A stretch of DNA of 38,231 bases from JAWOGN01 sp046496815 (GTDB lineage Bacteria; Desulfobacterota; DSM-4660; Desulfatiglandales; Desulfatiglandaceae): the NCBI GenBank assembly GCA_046496815.1, contig JAWOGN010000075.1:1-38231 (forward strand), in the 5' to 3' direction. Under the pieces are notes generated by a model. That model had not been told where the DNA came from and searched no databases. It saw nothing but the letters and a program-made list of their open reading frames with translations. The translations under genes and the position numbers were made by a program. This document shows positions 31,398-38,231 of the stretch, one piece after another; the first letter of the stretch is position 1, and each line of letters opens with the position of its first letter.

Positions 31398-32489
31398 ATG
31401 GCGCCGACTCATCCCGTGATCAAACCCGCCCCTGAGGTGGTGGTCGCGCTCAGCGGGGGCGTCGACAGTTCCATGGCGGCCGTTTTGCTTCAGACGGCCG
31501 GATGGGAAGTTCATGGTCTTCATTTCCTGCTCCCGACCGCTCCTTCCATGAGACAGTCACGGATCAACGCAGTTGAGCGCGTTGCAAAGCACCTGAAAAT
31601 ACCGGTTGAAATGTTGGATGTGGGGGAGGTGTTTTGTCGTTCTGTGATCGATCCATTCGTTGACGCTTATTTGGCGGGGCGGACCCCCAATCCCTGCGTG
31701 GTGTGTAATCAACGGATCAAGTTCGAATATTTACTCAACTACGCGCAATCCCGCGGCATCCTCTACATCGCGACAGGCCATTACGCACGAATCAGAAAAA
31801 AAATTGAAAGTCCCGGTTTCGAACTGTGGCGGGGAGCAGACGGTGAGAAGGAACAGTCCTATTTTCTCCACCGGCTCAACCAGCGCCATCTTTCGAGGAC
31901 CGTCTTTCCACTGGCTGAAAAGCGGAAAGAAGCGCTGCGAAAACAGGCTCGAGACGTGGGGCTCCCCGTTCATTCCGCTTCCGAGAGTCAGGAAATTTGC
32001 TTTCTCCCGGAAAAGGATTATCGCCCGTTGGTCGAGCAGCGGGAGGGACCCGAAGTCAACAGGGAGGGGAGTATCGTCAATGAGGAGGGAACAATTGTCG
32101 GGACGCACCGAGGCGCCTTCAGATATACCATCGGTCAAAGGCGAGGGCTTGGGGTGGCCGCCGCCCGTCCTTACTACGTCAAGGAAATCCGGCCGGAAAC
32201 CAATACGGTGGTTGTGGCAAGGAAAGAGACCCTTTATACAAGAAGGGTGGAAGCCACAGCGTTTAATTGGATTGAAGGGATGCCTTCTCAAAGCGTAATT
32301 GAAGCGCAGGCCCAAATTCGTTACCGGCACAAGCCTGCGTCCGGTCAATTACGGATCATTTCTTCCGATAAGGTCAGTTTCACTTTTGATCAACCGCAAT
32401 GGGCCGTTACGCCGGGTCAGGCCCTCGTTTGCTACAGGGGCGACCGTCTCATCGGGGGGGGGTGGATAAACGCACACCCGACGGGTTAA
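31398..32489 (+). CDS. mnmA: tRNA-specific 2-thiouridylase MnmA
   Basis: MnmA adds sulfur to C2 of the wobble uridine (U34) of Glu, Gln and Lys tRNAs, using ATP to adenylate the base. The 363-residue protein has the PP-loop SGGVDSS at 19-25, TPNPCVVCN (Cys100 and Cys103), TGHYARI near 127, and the catalytic cysteine in SQEICFLP (Cys201). E. coli-type enzymes have Asp where Cys100 stands here, so this is a CxxC...C variant that could hold a [4Fe-4S] cluster. AGGAAG lies upstream of ATG 31398. The ferredoxin gene precedes it by 42 bp and mtaB follows after 10 bp. Confidence 0.95.
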   Translation: MAPTHPVIKPAPEVVVALSGGVDSSMAAVLLQTAGWEVHGLHFLLPTAPSMRQSRINAVERVAKHLKIPVEMLDVGEVFCRSVIDPFVDAYLAGRTPNPCVVCNQRIKFEYLLNYAQSRGILYIATGHYARIRKKIESPGFELWRGADGEKEQSYFLHRLNQRHLSRTVFPLAEKRKEALRKQARDVGLPVHSASESQEICFLPEKDYRPLVEQREGPEVNREGSIVNEEGTIVGTHRGAFRYTIGQRRGLGVAAARPYYVKEIRPETNTVVVARKETLYTRRVEATAFNWIEGMPSQSVIEAQAQIRYRHKPASGQLRIISSDKVSFTFDQPQWAVTPGQALVCYRGDRLIGGGWINAHPTG

Positions 32490-32499
32490 AACGAAAGCG

Positions 32500-33807
32500 A
32501 TGTCAAAGTCATTTAAGATCATTACCCTTGGGTGCAGGGTAAACCAATATGAATCGGCCTACCTGAAGGACGCGTTGATGAATGCCGGCTGGCAGCAGGC
32601 CGTTCGGCAGGCAAAGGCCGACGTATCGGTCGTCAACACATGTATCGTCACCCAGCGGGCAAGTCACCAGTCCAGGCAGGCGATTCGGAAGGCGATTCGG
32701 GAAAACCCGACCGGCATGGTTGCTGCCGTGGGGTGCTATGCCCAGGTTTTTCCGGAAGAACTATCAGCGATCCCGGGCATCGGGCTCATCGCAGGCAACA
32801 GGGCCAAAGGAGAATTGCCAGACATACTTTTGAGCGGGATGGATACAGAGAGAAGGCGCGTCATTTTAGCAGACTTCGAGCCGGGAATGCCCTTTGAGAG
32901 CCTTGAGTTACATCGTTTCCCGGACCGGAGCCGAGCCCACTTGAAGATTCAGGACGGGTGCGAGTCGTTTTGCAGTTATTGCATCGTCCCTTTTGCAAGG
33001 GGGCCTTACCGAAGCCTTGCTCTGAGAGACGTCCTGAGGATGATGGAATCCCTCTCCCGCCGGGGATACAAAGAGGTCGTTCTGACAGGAATACATCTGG
33101 GCAAGTACGGCGTTGATTTGAAAGGGGAGATGACTCTCGGCAATTTACTTCGCGCCATTGGCAGAGAGTCTTTCCCGGTTCGCGTACGGTTGAGTTCCAT
33201 CGAACCCAATGAAATGGACGAACATCTCATTGAAATGGTTGCCGCCGAACCGTGGATTTGCAAGCATTTCCACATCCCTCTCCAGAGCGGTGATACCGAG
33301 ATCCTTCAAAGGATGAATCGACATTATACCCCGAAGGAGTTTGAAAAACTCGTCGAATCCATTTTTTCCAGAATGCCTCTCTGCGCCATCGGTGCGGACC
33401 TTATGGCGGGTTTTCCAGGAGAACACCCCAAAGCCCATGAGAATACCTGTGCGCTTATCAAGGGGTTGCCGCTGTCCTATCTCCATGTTTTCCCCTTTTC
33501 TCCCCGCCCGGGAACCGCCGCTGCGGCCCTGGATGCACATCTGGACCCCACTTCCGTACGAAAACGGGCTGAAGCATTGCGGGATATCGGCCAACGAAAA
33601 CGGAGTGCATTTTACCGGAACTGCCTGGGAAGCGTGTTTGAGGTGCTGGCGGAGATGTGGACTTCAGAGGCGCATGAAGCGATGAGGGGCACGAGTGACA
33701 ACTACCTGCCGGTCATTTTCAGAACGTCCAACGATTTGAAAAACACCCTTGCGCCCGTGCGCATGGACACCGTGGAGAATAATTGCGTGATCGGTTCTGT
33801 CCTATGA
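32500..33807 (+). CDS. mtaB: tRNA t6A37 methylthiotransferase MtaB
   Basis: MtaB is a radical-SAM enzyme that converts t6A37 to ms2t6A in tRNAs. The 435-residue protein has the N-terminal MTTase domain with three cluster cysteines (C12, C48, C79) and the radical-SAM motif C154-x3-C158-x2-C161 (CESFCSYCIVP). Also present are LTGIHLGKYG and RVRLSSIEPNEMDEHLIEMV. The GCRVNQYES opening and GIHLGKYG separate MtaB from MiaB and RimO. A C-terminal TRAM-like stretch follows. It is separated from mnmA by 10 bp and from convergent pncB by 23 bp. Confidence 0.92.
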   Translation: MSKSFKIITLGCRVNQYESAYLKDALMNAGWQQAVRQAKADVSVVNTCIVTQRASHQSRQAIRKAIRENPTGMVAAVGCYAQVFPEELSAIPGIGLIAGNRAKGELPDILLSGMDTERRRVILADFEPGMPFESLELHRFPDRSRAHLKIQDGCESFCSYCIVPFARGPYRSLALRDVLRMMESLSRRGYKEVVLTGIHLGKYGVDLKGEMTLGNLLRAIGRESFPVRVRLSSIEPNEMDEHLIEMVAAEPWICKHFHIPLQSGDTEILQRMNRHYTPKEFEKLVESIFSRMPLCAIGADLMAGFPGEHPKAHENTCALIKGLPLSYLHVFPFSPRPGTAAAALDAHLDPTSVRKRAEALRDIGQRKRSAFYRNCLGSVFEVLAEMWTSEAHEAMRGTSDNYLPVIFRTSNDLKNTLAPVRMDTVENNCVIGSVL

Positions 33808-33830
33808 CCCCCATCAAGGGGCAATGCGGT

Positions 33831-35291
33831 TCACGGTTGGGATGCGGCCATTTCGGTTTTCGCCGTTTGCCGCAACAGCCGCTGTTTGGTTTTGAAGAGG
33901 GTTATGCTGAGACTCACGTGATACGTATGGGGATTTCGGAAGCGCTTGTAGGCGGGATCCAGACCGTTTAGACTCTGAAGCGTGTGATCCCGAATGCTGT
34001 GAATGCTCGGACTTTCATAGACCAACGTTCCCCTTTGAAAAACGGGCATCAAAAGCGCTTTTTTTTCGAAACGCCGGGGATATGTTTTAAACACATGGGG
34101 GAACATGGGATGATGCGCCCTAAAGGAACCTATTTTTTCAACCGGTTCCTCATCCAGAAATAGGACGTCTCCTCTCATCCGCCCCTTTTGGTCGTACATC
34201 CTCACTAACTTCTTAAGACCGGGATTGGTGATTTTTTCAGGGTTATCCGACCGCTTGATTTTAGGCGCCATTCGACCCTTTCCATCGTCCAGGGCGGTGA
34301 GCTTATAGACGCCTCCGAGTGCCGGACAGGAGAAGGAGGTGACAAGCCGTGTACCGACCCCCCAGATGTCCACGCAGGCACCCTGGCGTTTGAGGCTTTC
34401 GACGATCCACTCATCCAGATCACTGGATGCCACAATCGCGGCATCGGGAAAACCCGCTTCATCCAACATGCGTCTCGCCTCCTTACTTAGGTAGGCCAAA
34501 TCGCCGCTGTCCAGCCGGATCCCCCAAAGTTTGTGCCCTTGTTCCCGGAGTTCTTTTGCGACCTGAATGGCATGGGGAACTCCGCTGCTGAGGGTATCAT
34601 AGGTGTCTACCAGGAGAAGACACGCATCGGGGTAAACCTTGGCATAGGCGCGGAACGCATCCAGTTCTTGTGGGAAGCTTTCCACCCACGAGTGGGCGTG
34701 CGTGCCTCGCACGGGTATCCCATAGTATCGACCTGCCAGGACATTGGAGGTGCCCTCTACACCGCCGATATAGGCTGCACGAGATGCCATCAACGCACCG
34801 TCAGGTCCGTGGGCCCGCCGCAGACCGAAATCAATCACCGGATTGCCGTTTGCAACCCAGAGCAGGCGGGCTGCCTTGGTCGCAATCAGGGTTTGAAAGT
34901 TCATTATGTTGAGGAGGGTGCTTTCTATGAGTTGCGCCTCCGGTAACGGCGCGGTCACCCGGATTAAGGGTTCATGAGGAAAGACCACCGTTCCCTCGGG
35001 TAAGGCCCAAAGATCCCCGGTAAATTTGAAATTCTCAAAGTATTTCAGCACCTCTCTGTCGAAAATTTTCAATCCCGCAAGATAGGAGAGATCTTCCGTG
35101 CTGAAACGGAGTTTCCGGATGTAGTCGATGAGATCCGCAAGCCCGGCAAAAACGCAATAGCCTCCATCATCCGGGATTCTCCGGAAAAAGTAGTCGAAAT
35201 TCGCCCACTGTTCCTGCTTCCCATCGAGCACATATCCTCCCACCATGGTGAGCTGATAAAGGTCGGTCAGTAATGCCCATTTCGGCCACAT
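33831..35291 (-). CDS. pncB: nicotinate phosphoribosyltransferase
   Basis: The enzyme makes nicotinate mononucleotide from nicotinate and PRPP in the NAD salvage (Preiss-Handler) route. The 486-residue product has LLTDLYQLTMVGGY at 7-20, FDYFFRRIPDDGGYCVFAGL at 32-51, FGLRRAHGPDGAL at 155-167, GTHAHSWV at 196-203 with the catalytic His, and LDSGDLAYLSKEARRML. This is the longer bacterial NAPRTase type. AGGAGG lies upstream of ATG 35291. It follows the ADP-forming acyl-CoA synthetase by 15 bp on the minus strand and is last in that run. Confidence 0.93.
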   Translation of the reverse strand: MWPKWALLTDLYQLTMVGGYVLDGKQEQWANFDYFFRRIPDDGGYCVFAGLADLIDYIRKLRFSTEDLSYLAGLKIFDREVLKYFENFKFTGDLWALPEGTVVFPHEPLIRVTAPLPEAQLIESTLLNIMNFQTLIATKAARLLWVANGNPVIDFGLRRAHGPDGALMASRAAYIGGVEGTSNVLAGRYYGIPVRGTHAHSWVESFPQELDAFRAYAKVYPDACLLLVDTYDTLSSGVPHAIQVAKELREQGHKLWGIRLDSGDLAYLSKEARRMLDEAGFPDAAIVASSDLDEWIVESLKRQGACVDIWGVGTRLVTSFSCPALGGVYKLTALDDGKGRMAPKIKRSDNPEKITNPGLKKLVRMYDQKGRMRGDVLFLDEEPVEKIGSFRAHHPMFPHVFKTYPRRFEKKALLMPVFQRGTLVYESPSIHSIRDHTLQSLNGLDPAYKRFRNPHTYHVSLSITLFKTKQRLLRQTAKTEMAASQP

Positions 35292-35306
35292 GTCCAGTGC
35301 CTCCTG

Positions 35307-37409
35307 CTATGCAGTTGCTGTTTTGACGACGATTCTCGCATCCAGGGCTTGAGCTCCCCGACCCATGGTCGCTACCTTAACGGGATTAATATCAATTTCC
35401 TGAATTGCGGGGAGATCGGCAAGCATCCTCGACAACCGGATAAGTAAATCTTCGAGGGCGTCCATGTCACAAGGATCCTCCCCCCTGCTTCCGCTGAGAA
35501 TTTTCCGGCCTTTGATCTGGTTCATCATCGCTCTGGCATCCGTGCGTCTGATCGGCGCCAGGCGCCACGCAACGTCTTCCAGGGTTTCTACAAAAATGCC
35601 ACCCAGTCCGAAAAGAACCACCGGGCCAAAGACATCATCCTGCTTTCCGCCCAAAATAACCTCGCGCCCGCTTGCAACGAACGGCTGAATTAAAATCTCC
35701 AAGTCCTCAGCCGAAGTCTCATTTTGAAATGCTTGAAAGGTGGCGCTGATTTCTTCCGCTGAATTGATCCCCAACCTGACAAGTCCCCTGTCGGTCTTGT
35801 GAGAGATGTGCGGACGGTTGATTTTCATGGCCACGGGCCCATCCACAGCGCGCCAGGCTTCTACCGCCGCTTCGATGCTTTGAGCAAGGTGGTATTCGGG
35901 AACGGGAAACCCGTATTCTTTGAGGAGTTCAAGGGATTCATGAAGGAAAAGATAGCCTCTGCCTTCGGCGTTCTGCAAAATATCCTTGGCTTTTCCGATA
36001 TCCGCTTTCTCAAATGCATCGGTTTTGCCGATGTCATTTGCTCTGGATGCCCACAGACGAGAGAGATGCATTGCACGCATGGCATTTTCAGGGGCTGAAA
36101 ATATGGGAATTTTCGAATGCCGCTTCAGATAATCTATTTCCACAGTTTCGGCGAAAATGACCACCGCTACAGGCTTTTGATATTGCGCTACCAGCTGTTC
36201 CACTTTGGTAATGAGGTTGCGGGAGGTCTCTTGTTCGAACCCCCGACGGTAGCCATGACCCAATAGGAGCCCATCCACATCATTTCGTTTTAGCATTTCT
36301 TCGACGATGCTCTCGTAAAACGCGAGATCAAAAAGATCGCCGAGATCAAGCGGATTCTGCAGGTGGATGACATTCGCCCTGAAACGGCTTTCTATGGATT
36401 CCAGGAATTCTTTTGGAAAAGGCGGTAGCCTAAATCCATAGTGCGCACACGCATCCGCTGCAATCACCGCATGTCCGCCGGAACGGGAGACGACGGCCAA
36501 CCGGTTGCCTTTTAGAGGGGGCTGCGTGAGGATTTTTACATAATCGATGGCTTCGGCCATGGTATTCACCCGGAAACAGCCCGCCTGCTCCAACGCCTGG
36601 TCCACCAATCGGTCGTCGGCAAAGAGCGCCGCTGTGTGGGAGTGAGCGATGCCGGCACTATCCTGAAACCTGTTGGCTTTGTGAACGAGAATCGGTTTGG
36701 TGGACTGAGAGGCGATTTCAACGAATTTTCGGCCATTCGTGAAACCCTCAAGGTGTACAAGGATGATTTCCGTTCCTTTATCACGGGTCAAATAAGCCAA
36801 AAGATCATTTTCATCTACATCTAATTTGTTTCCCATGGAGACGAACTTGTTGAGCCCGATATTTTCCTCTGACAGAAACCCCAGATAACTGAGCCCGACC
36901 CCGCCGCTCTGTGCCAGGATGGACACCGGCCCTAAAGAAAGGTCCTCCCGCATGGGCCAGAAGGGAAGCACCAAACCGTTCTCCATGTTTGTCACGCCGA
37001 TGCCGTTGGGACCGATCAGCCGGATTTCATATCGCTCCACCAACTCGACACAGGCTTTTTCGAGGGGCAGGCCGGCTTGACCCGTCTCGGAGAATCCGCC
37101 GGATTCAATGATAACGCGTTTGATTCCTTTTCGACCGCATGCTTCCAATATGGAAGGGATCGTTTTCGAGGGCGTGAGAACGACGGCAAGATCCACCGAA
37201 TGATCAATTTGATCCAGCGAGCGGTAAATGCGTTGCCCAAAGGCCACTCCTTCCTTAATGCCCACCGTCAGAATTTCCCCTTTATATTCGAAGTTCAGAA
37301 GATTTTTTACAATGTTCCTGCCCAGGTTATTGGGCTCCGGGGAAACACCGATCACCGCAACATTTGCGGGATAAAAAAAGGTGTTCAATCCATCATCTTG
37401 TTTTTTCAC
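35307..37409 (-). CDS. ADP-forming acyl-CoA synthetase (acetate-CoA ligase type)
   Basis: This enzyme interconverts an acyl-CoA plus ADP and Pi with the acid plus ATP, conserving energy from thioesters. The 700-residue protein is a fused alpha-beta form. It has a CoA-binding domain (about 10-105), two succinyl-CoA-ligase-like domains with the phosphorylatable His258 in AHSHTAALF, and an ATP-grasp domain from about 480 with HISHKTDRGL (His537) and EIDINPV at 671-677. Residues for catalysis look intact. The acyl specificity is not readable. GTG 37409 is the start, overlapping the preceding gene's TGA (GTGA), with GAGGT 9 nt upstream. pncB follows after 15 bp. Confidence 0.9.
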   Translation of the reverse strand: MKKQDDGLNTFFYPANVAVIGVSPEPNNLGRNIVKNLLNFEYKGEILTVGIKEGVAFGQRIYRSLDQIDHSVDLAVVLTPSKTIPSILEACGRKGIKRVIIESGGFSETGQAGLPLEKACVELVERYEIRLIGPNGIGVTNMENGLVLPFWPMREDLSLGPVSILAQSGGVGLSYLGFLSEENIGLNKFVSMGNKLDVDENDLLAYLTRDKGTEIILVHLEGFTNGRKFVEIASQSTKPILVHKANRFQDSAGIAHSHTAALFADDRLVDQALEQAGCFRVNTMAEAIDYVKILTQPPLKGNRLAVVSRSGGHAVIAADACAHYGFRLPPFPKEFLESIESRFRANVIHLQNPLDLGDLFDLAFYESIVEEMLKRNDVDGLLLGHGYRRGFEQETSRNLITKVEQLVAQYQKPVAVVIFAETVEIDYLKRHSKIPIFSAPENAMRAMHLSRLWASRANDIGKTDAFEKADIGKAKDILQNAEGRGYLFLHESLELLKEYGFPVPEYHLAQSIEAAVEAWRAVDGPVAMKINRPHISHKTDRGLVRLGINSAEEISATFQAFQNETSAEDLEILIQPFVASGREVILGGKQDDVFGPVVLFGLGGIFVETLEDVAWRLAPIRRTDARAMMNQIKGRKILSGSRGEDPCDMDALEDLLIRLSRMLADLPAIQEIDINPVKVATMGRGAQALDARIVVKTATA

Positions 37410-38231
37410 GGTCGCTTACCTCTTCGAATTTTCCTGGCATCTTCCTTCCATCCTTTGCGTTTCTTGCCTTTTGTTCTCCGGTTGAGGTCGGGATCTCTTT
37501 CCAGACCCAGAAGAAACGTGCCGGCTGTGAGGTCAAGCTGCATGGGCGCCGCCACTTTTTGTTTCTTTGCCTCTGCATCAGATGGGGAGGCAATTGGTTC
37601 TTTAGAGACGGGTGGCCCGGAGATGAATTTGGCGGAGATTTGCGGGCTCAGGTAAAGGGTGCCGAAAGCGTAAAACAACGCGTTTTCGCGTTGGGCCGCC
37701 GCTGCCTGAATTTCAAGCACCACAGGTTTCCGATCCCGACGCGTCCCGATACGTTCGGCCATGTCCGGATCGGGTGTCAGGACCACATACTTGCCCTGAG
37801 AGCTTTTCAGCCCTTTTTCCATTGCCACGGGATGGGCTTTACGCCTCACCGGCGAAAATAGCAGTTTCGGAAGGGCGTTCGCAGGATTTTTCAAATCCAG
37901 TCGCCAATGCCTTTCCAGTCTCCTGATTCCTTCTTCCGCAAACTCGAAAAGCTGCCGGTCTTTTCCCAGAAGCACTTCGTTGATATGGGCTTTCCTGACG
38001 TAGTGCCAGTGAGGCTCTTCATGAATTGCTTGAAGCAATTCCTTGAAACGAATGAACCCCTCCCTGTCCGGAACGAGTCCGAATTCATCCGGTCGGCGGC
38101 CCAGGACATAGGTAAGGAGCCGGCTTAGACTGTCTACCTTGATTTGATGATGGCGTTTAATCGGGACAGGCTCCTTGAAATGAGGGGTTCGGTAGTGGGT
38201 TTCCCCGGGTTTGATCGACCCTTCAGATTCC
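37406..38231 (-). CDS. KptA/Tpt1-like protein with altered active site (5' end outside the window)
   Basis: The visible 274 residues resemble RNA 2'-phosphotransferase (KptA/Tpt1). A winged-helix part (about 33-107) contains LSRLLTYVLGRRPDEFGLVP, and the NAD-binding fold (about 120-205) contains LLFSPVRRKAHPVAMEKGLK and RKPVVLEIQAAAAQ, then LYLSPQISAKFI. A Lys/Arg-rich tail follows (to 274). Canonical KptA has Arg-His after VL and YHGT at the start of the second part; here these read Gly-Arg (44-45) and FSPV (124-127), and the HVHL motif reads YVVL. The typical activity may therefore be lost or changed. It overlaps the ADP-forming synthetase gene by 4 bp and is partial. Confidence 0.75.
   Translation of the reverse strand, partial: ESEGSIKPGETHYRTPHFKEPVPIKRHHQIKVDSLSRLLTYVLGRRPDEFGLVPDREGFIRFKELLQAIHEEPHWHYVRKAHINEVLLGKDRQLFEFAEEGIRRLERHWRLDLKNPANALPKLLFSPVRRKAHPVAMEKGLKSSQGKYVVLTPDPDMAERIGTRRDRKPVVLEIQAAAAQRENALFYAFGTLYLSPQISAKFISGPPVSKEPIASPSDAEAKKQKVAAPMQLDLTAGTFLLGLERDPDLNRRTKGKKRKGWKEDARKIRRGKRP

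Noticed and set aside
1..38231. CRISPR arrays, tRNA or rRNA genes, insertion sequences and phage genes
   Set aside because: No regularly spaced repeats, tRNA-like cloverleafs, transposase or phage motifs were seen on reading both strands.

Overview
The window looks like chromosomal DNA of an anaerobic member of the Desulfobacterota (former Deltaproteobacteria), close to sulfate reducers or syntrophs. The signs are a free-standing IMP cyclohydrolase, a split F0 gene set (atpZ-atpI-atpB-atpE without F1 genes), a siroheme-decarboxylase-type Lrp/AsnC protein, a pyrophosphate-type phosphofructokinase, a Rex repressor, TRAP and Liv transporters, and a NIL-domain ferredoxin beside mnmA. I see no mobile element, CRISPR array, tRNA or rRNA.

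Layout. 1-2.1 kb: the end of an unidentified gene with an apparent frame break, a terminator, a heptamer repeat, a DUF1178 protein, IMP cyclohydrolase, and two small minus-strand genes (a Cys-rich protein and DUF3467). 2.2-5.3 kb: a TRAP dicarboxylate-type transporter operon (dctP-dctQ-dctM) with a strong hairpin after dctP. 5.45-9.4 kb: pdxA-uvrA behind a good sigma-70 promoter. 9.4-11.9 kb, minus strand: rex with a probable autoregulatory Rex box, then the F0 genes, separated by an intrinsic terminator. 12.1-13.15 kb: an AhbA/B-like protein and a DUF1992 protein. 13.2-20.9 kb, plus strand: a Liv-type ABC transporter (M-H-G-F), an acyl-CoA synthetase, the periplasmic binding protein, and an unknown lipoprotein, closed by a perfect terminator.

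21-29.3 kb, mostly minus: mpl (murein recycling), rpmB on the plus strand, rel (ppGpp), proS, ispG and a PPi-type pfk. 29.7-33.8 kb, plus: an aminotransferase, a NIL/2[4Fe-4S] ferredoxin, mnmA and mtaB, the last three forming a sulfur and tRNA-modification group. 33.8-38.2 kb, minus: a KptA/Tpt1-like protein cut by the window end, an ADP-forming acyl-CoA synthetase starting in a GTGA overlap with it, and nicotinate phosphoribosyltransferase.

Most of the window is housekeeping or central metabolism in ordinary order. The points that deserve a second look are the KptA-like protein that appears to have lost the canonical catalytic residues and sits with an NAD-synthesis gene, the CxxC...C-type MnmA paired with a dicluster ferredoxin, the PPi-type PFK signature, the Rex box overlapping the rex promoter, and several unexplained hairpins in leaders and operon junctions. 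All family assignments are from reading the sequence and from memory of the families; no database search was run.
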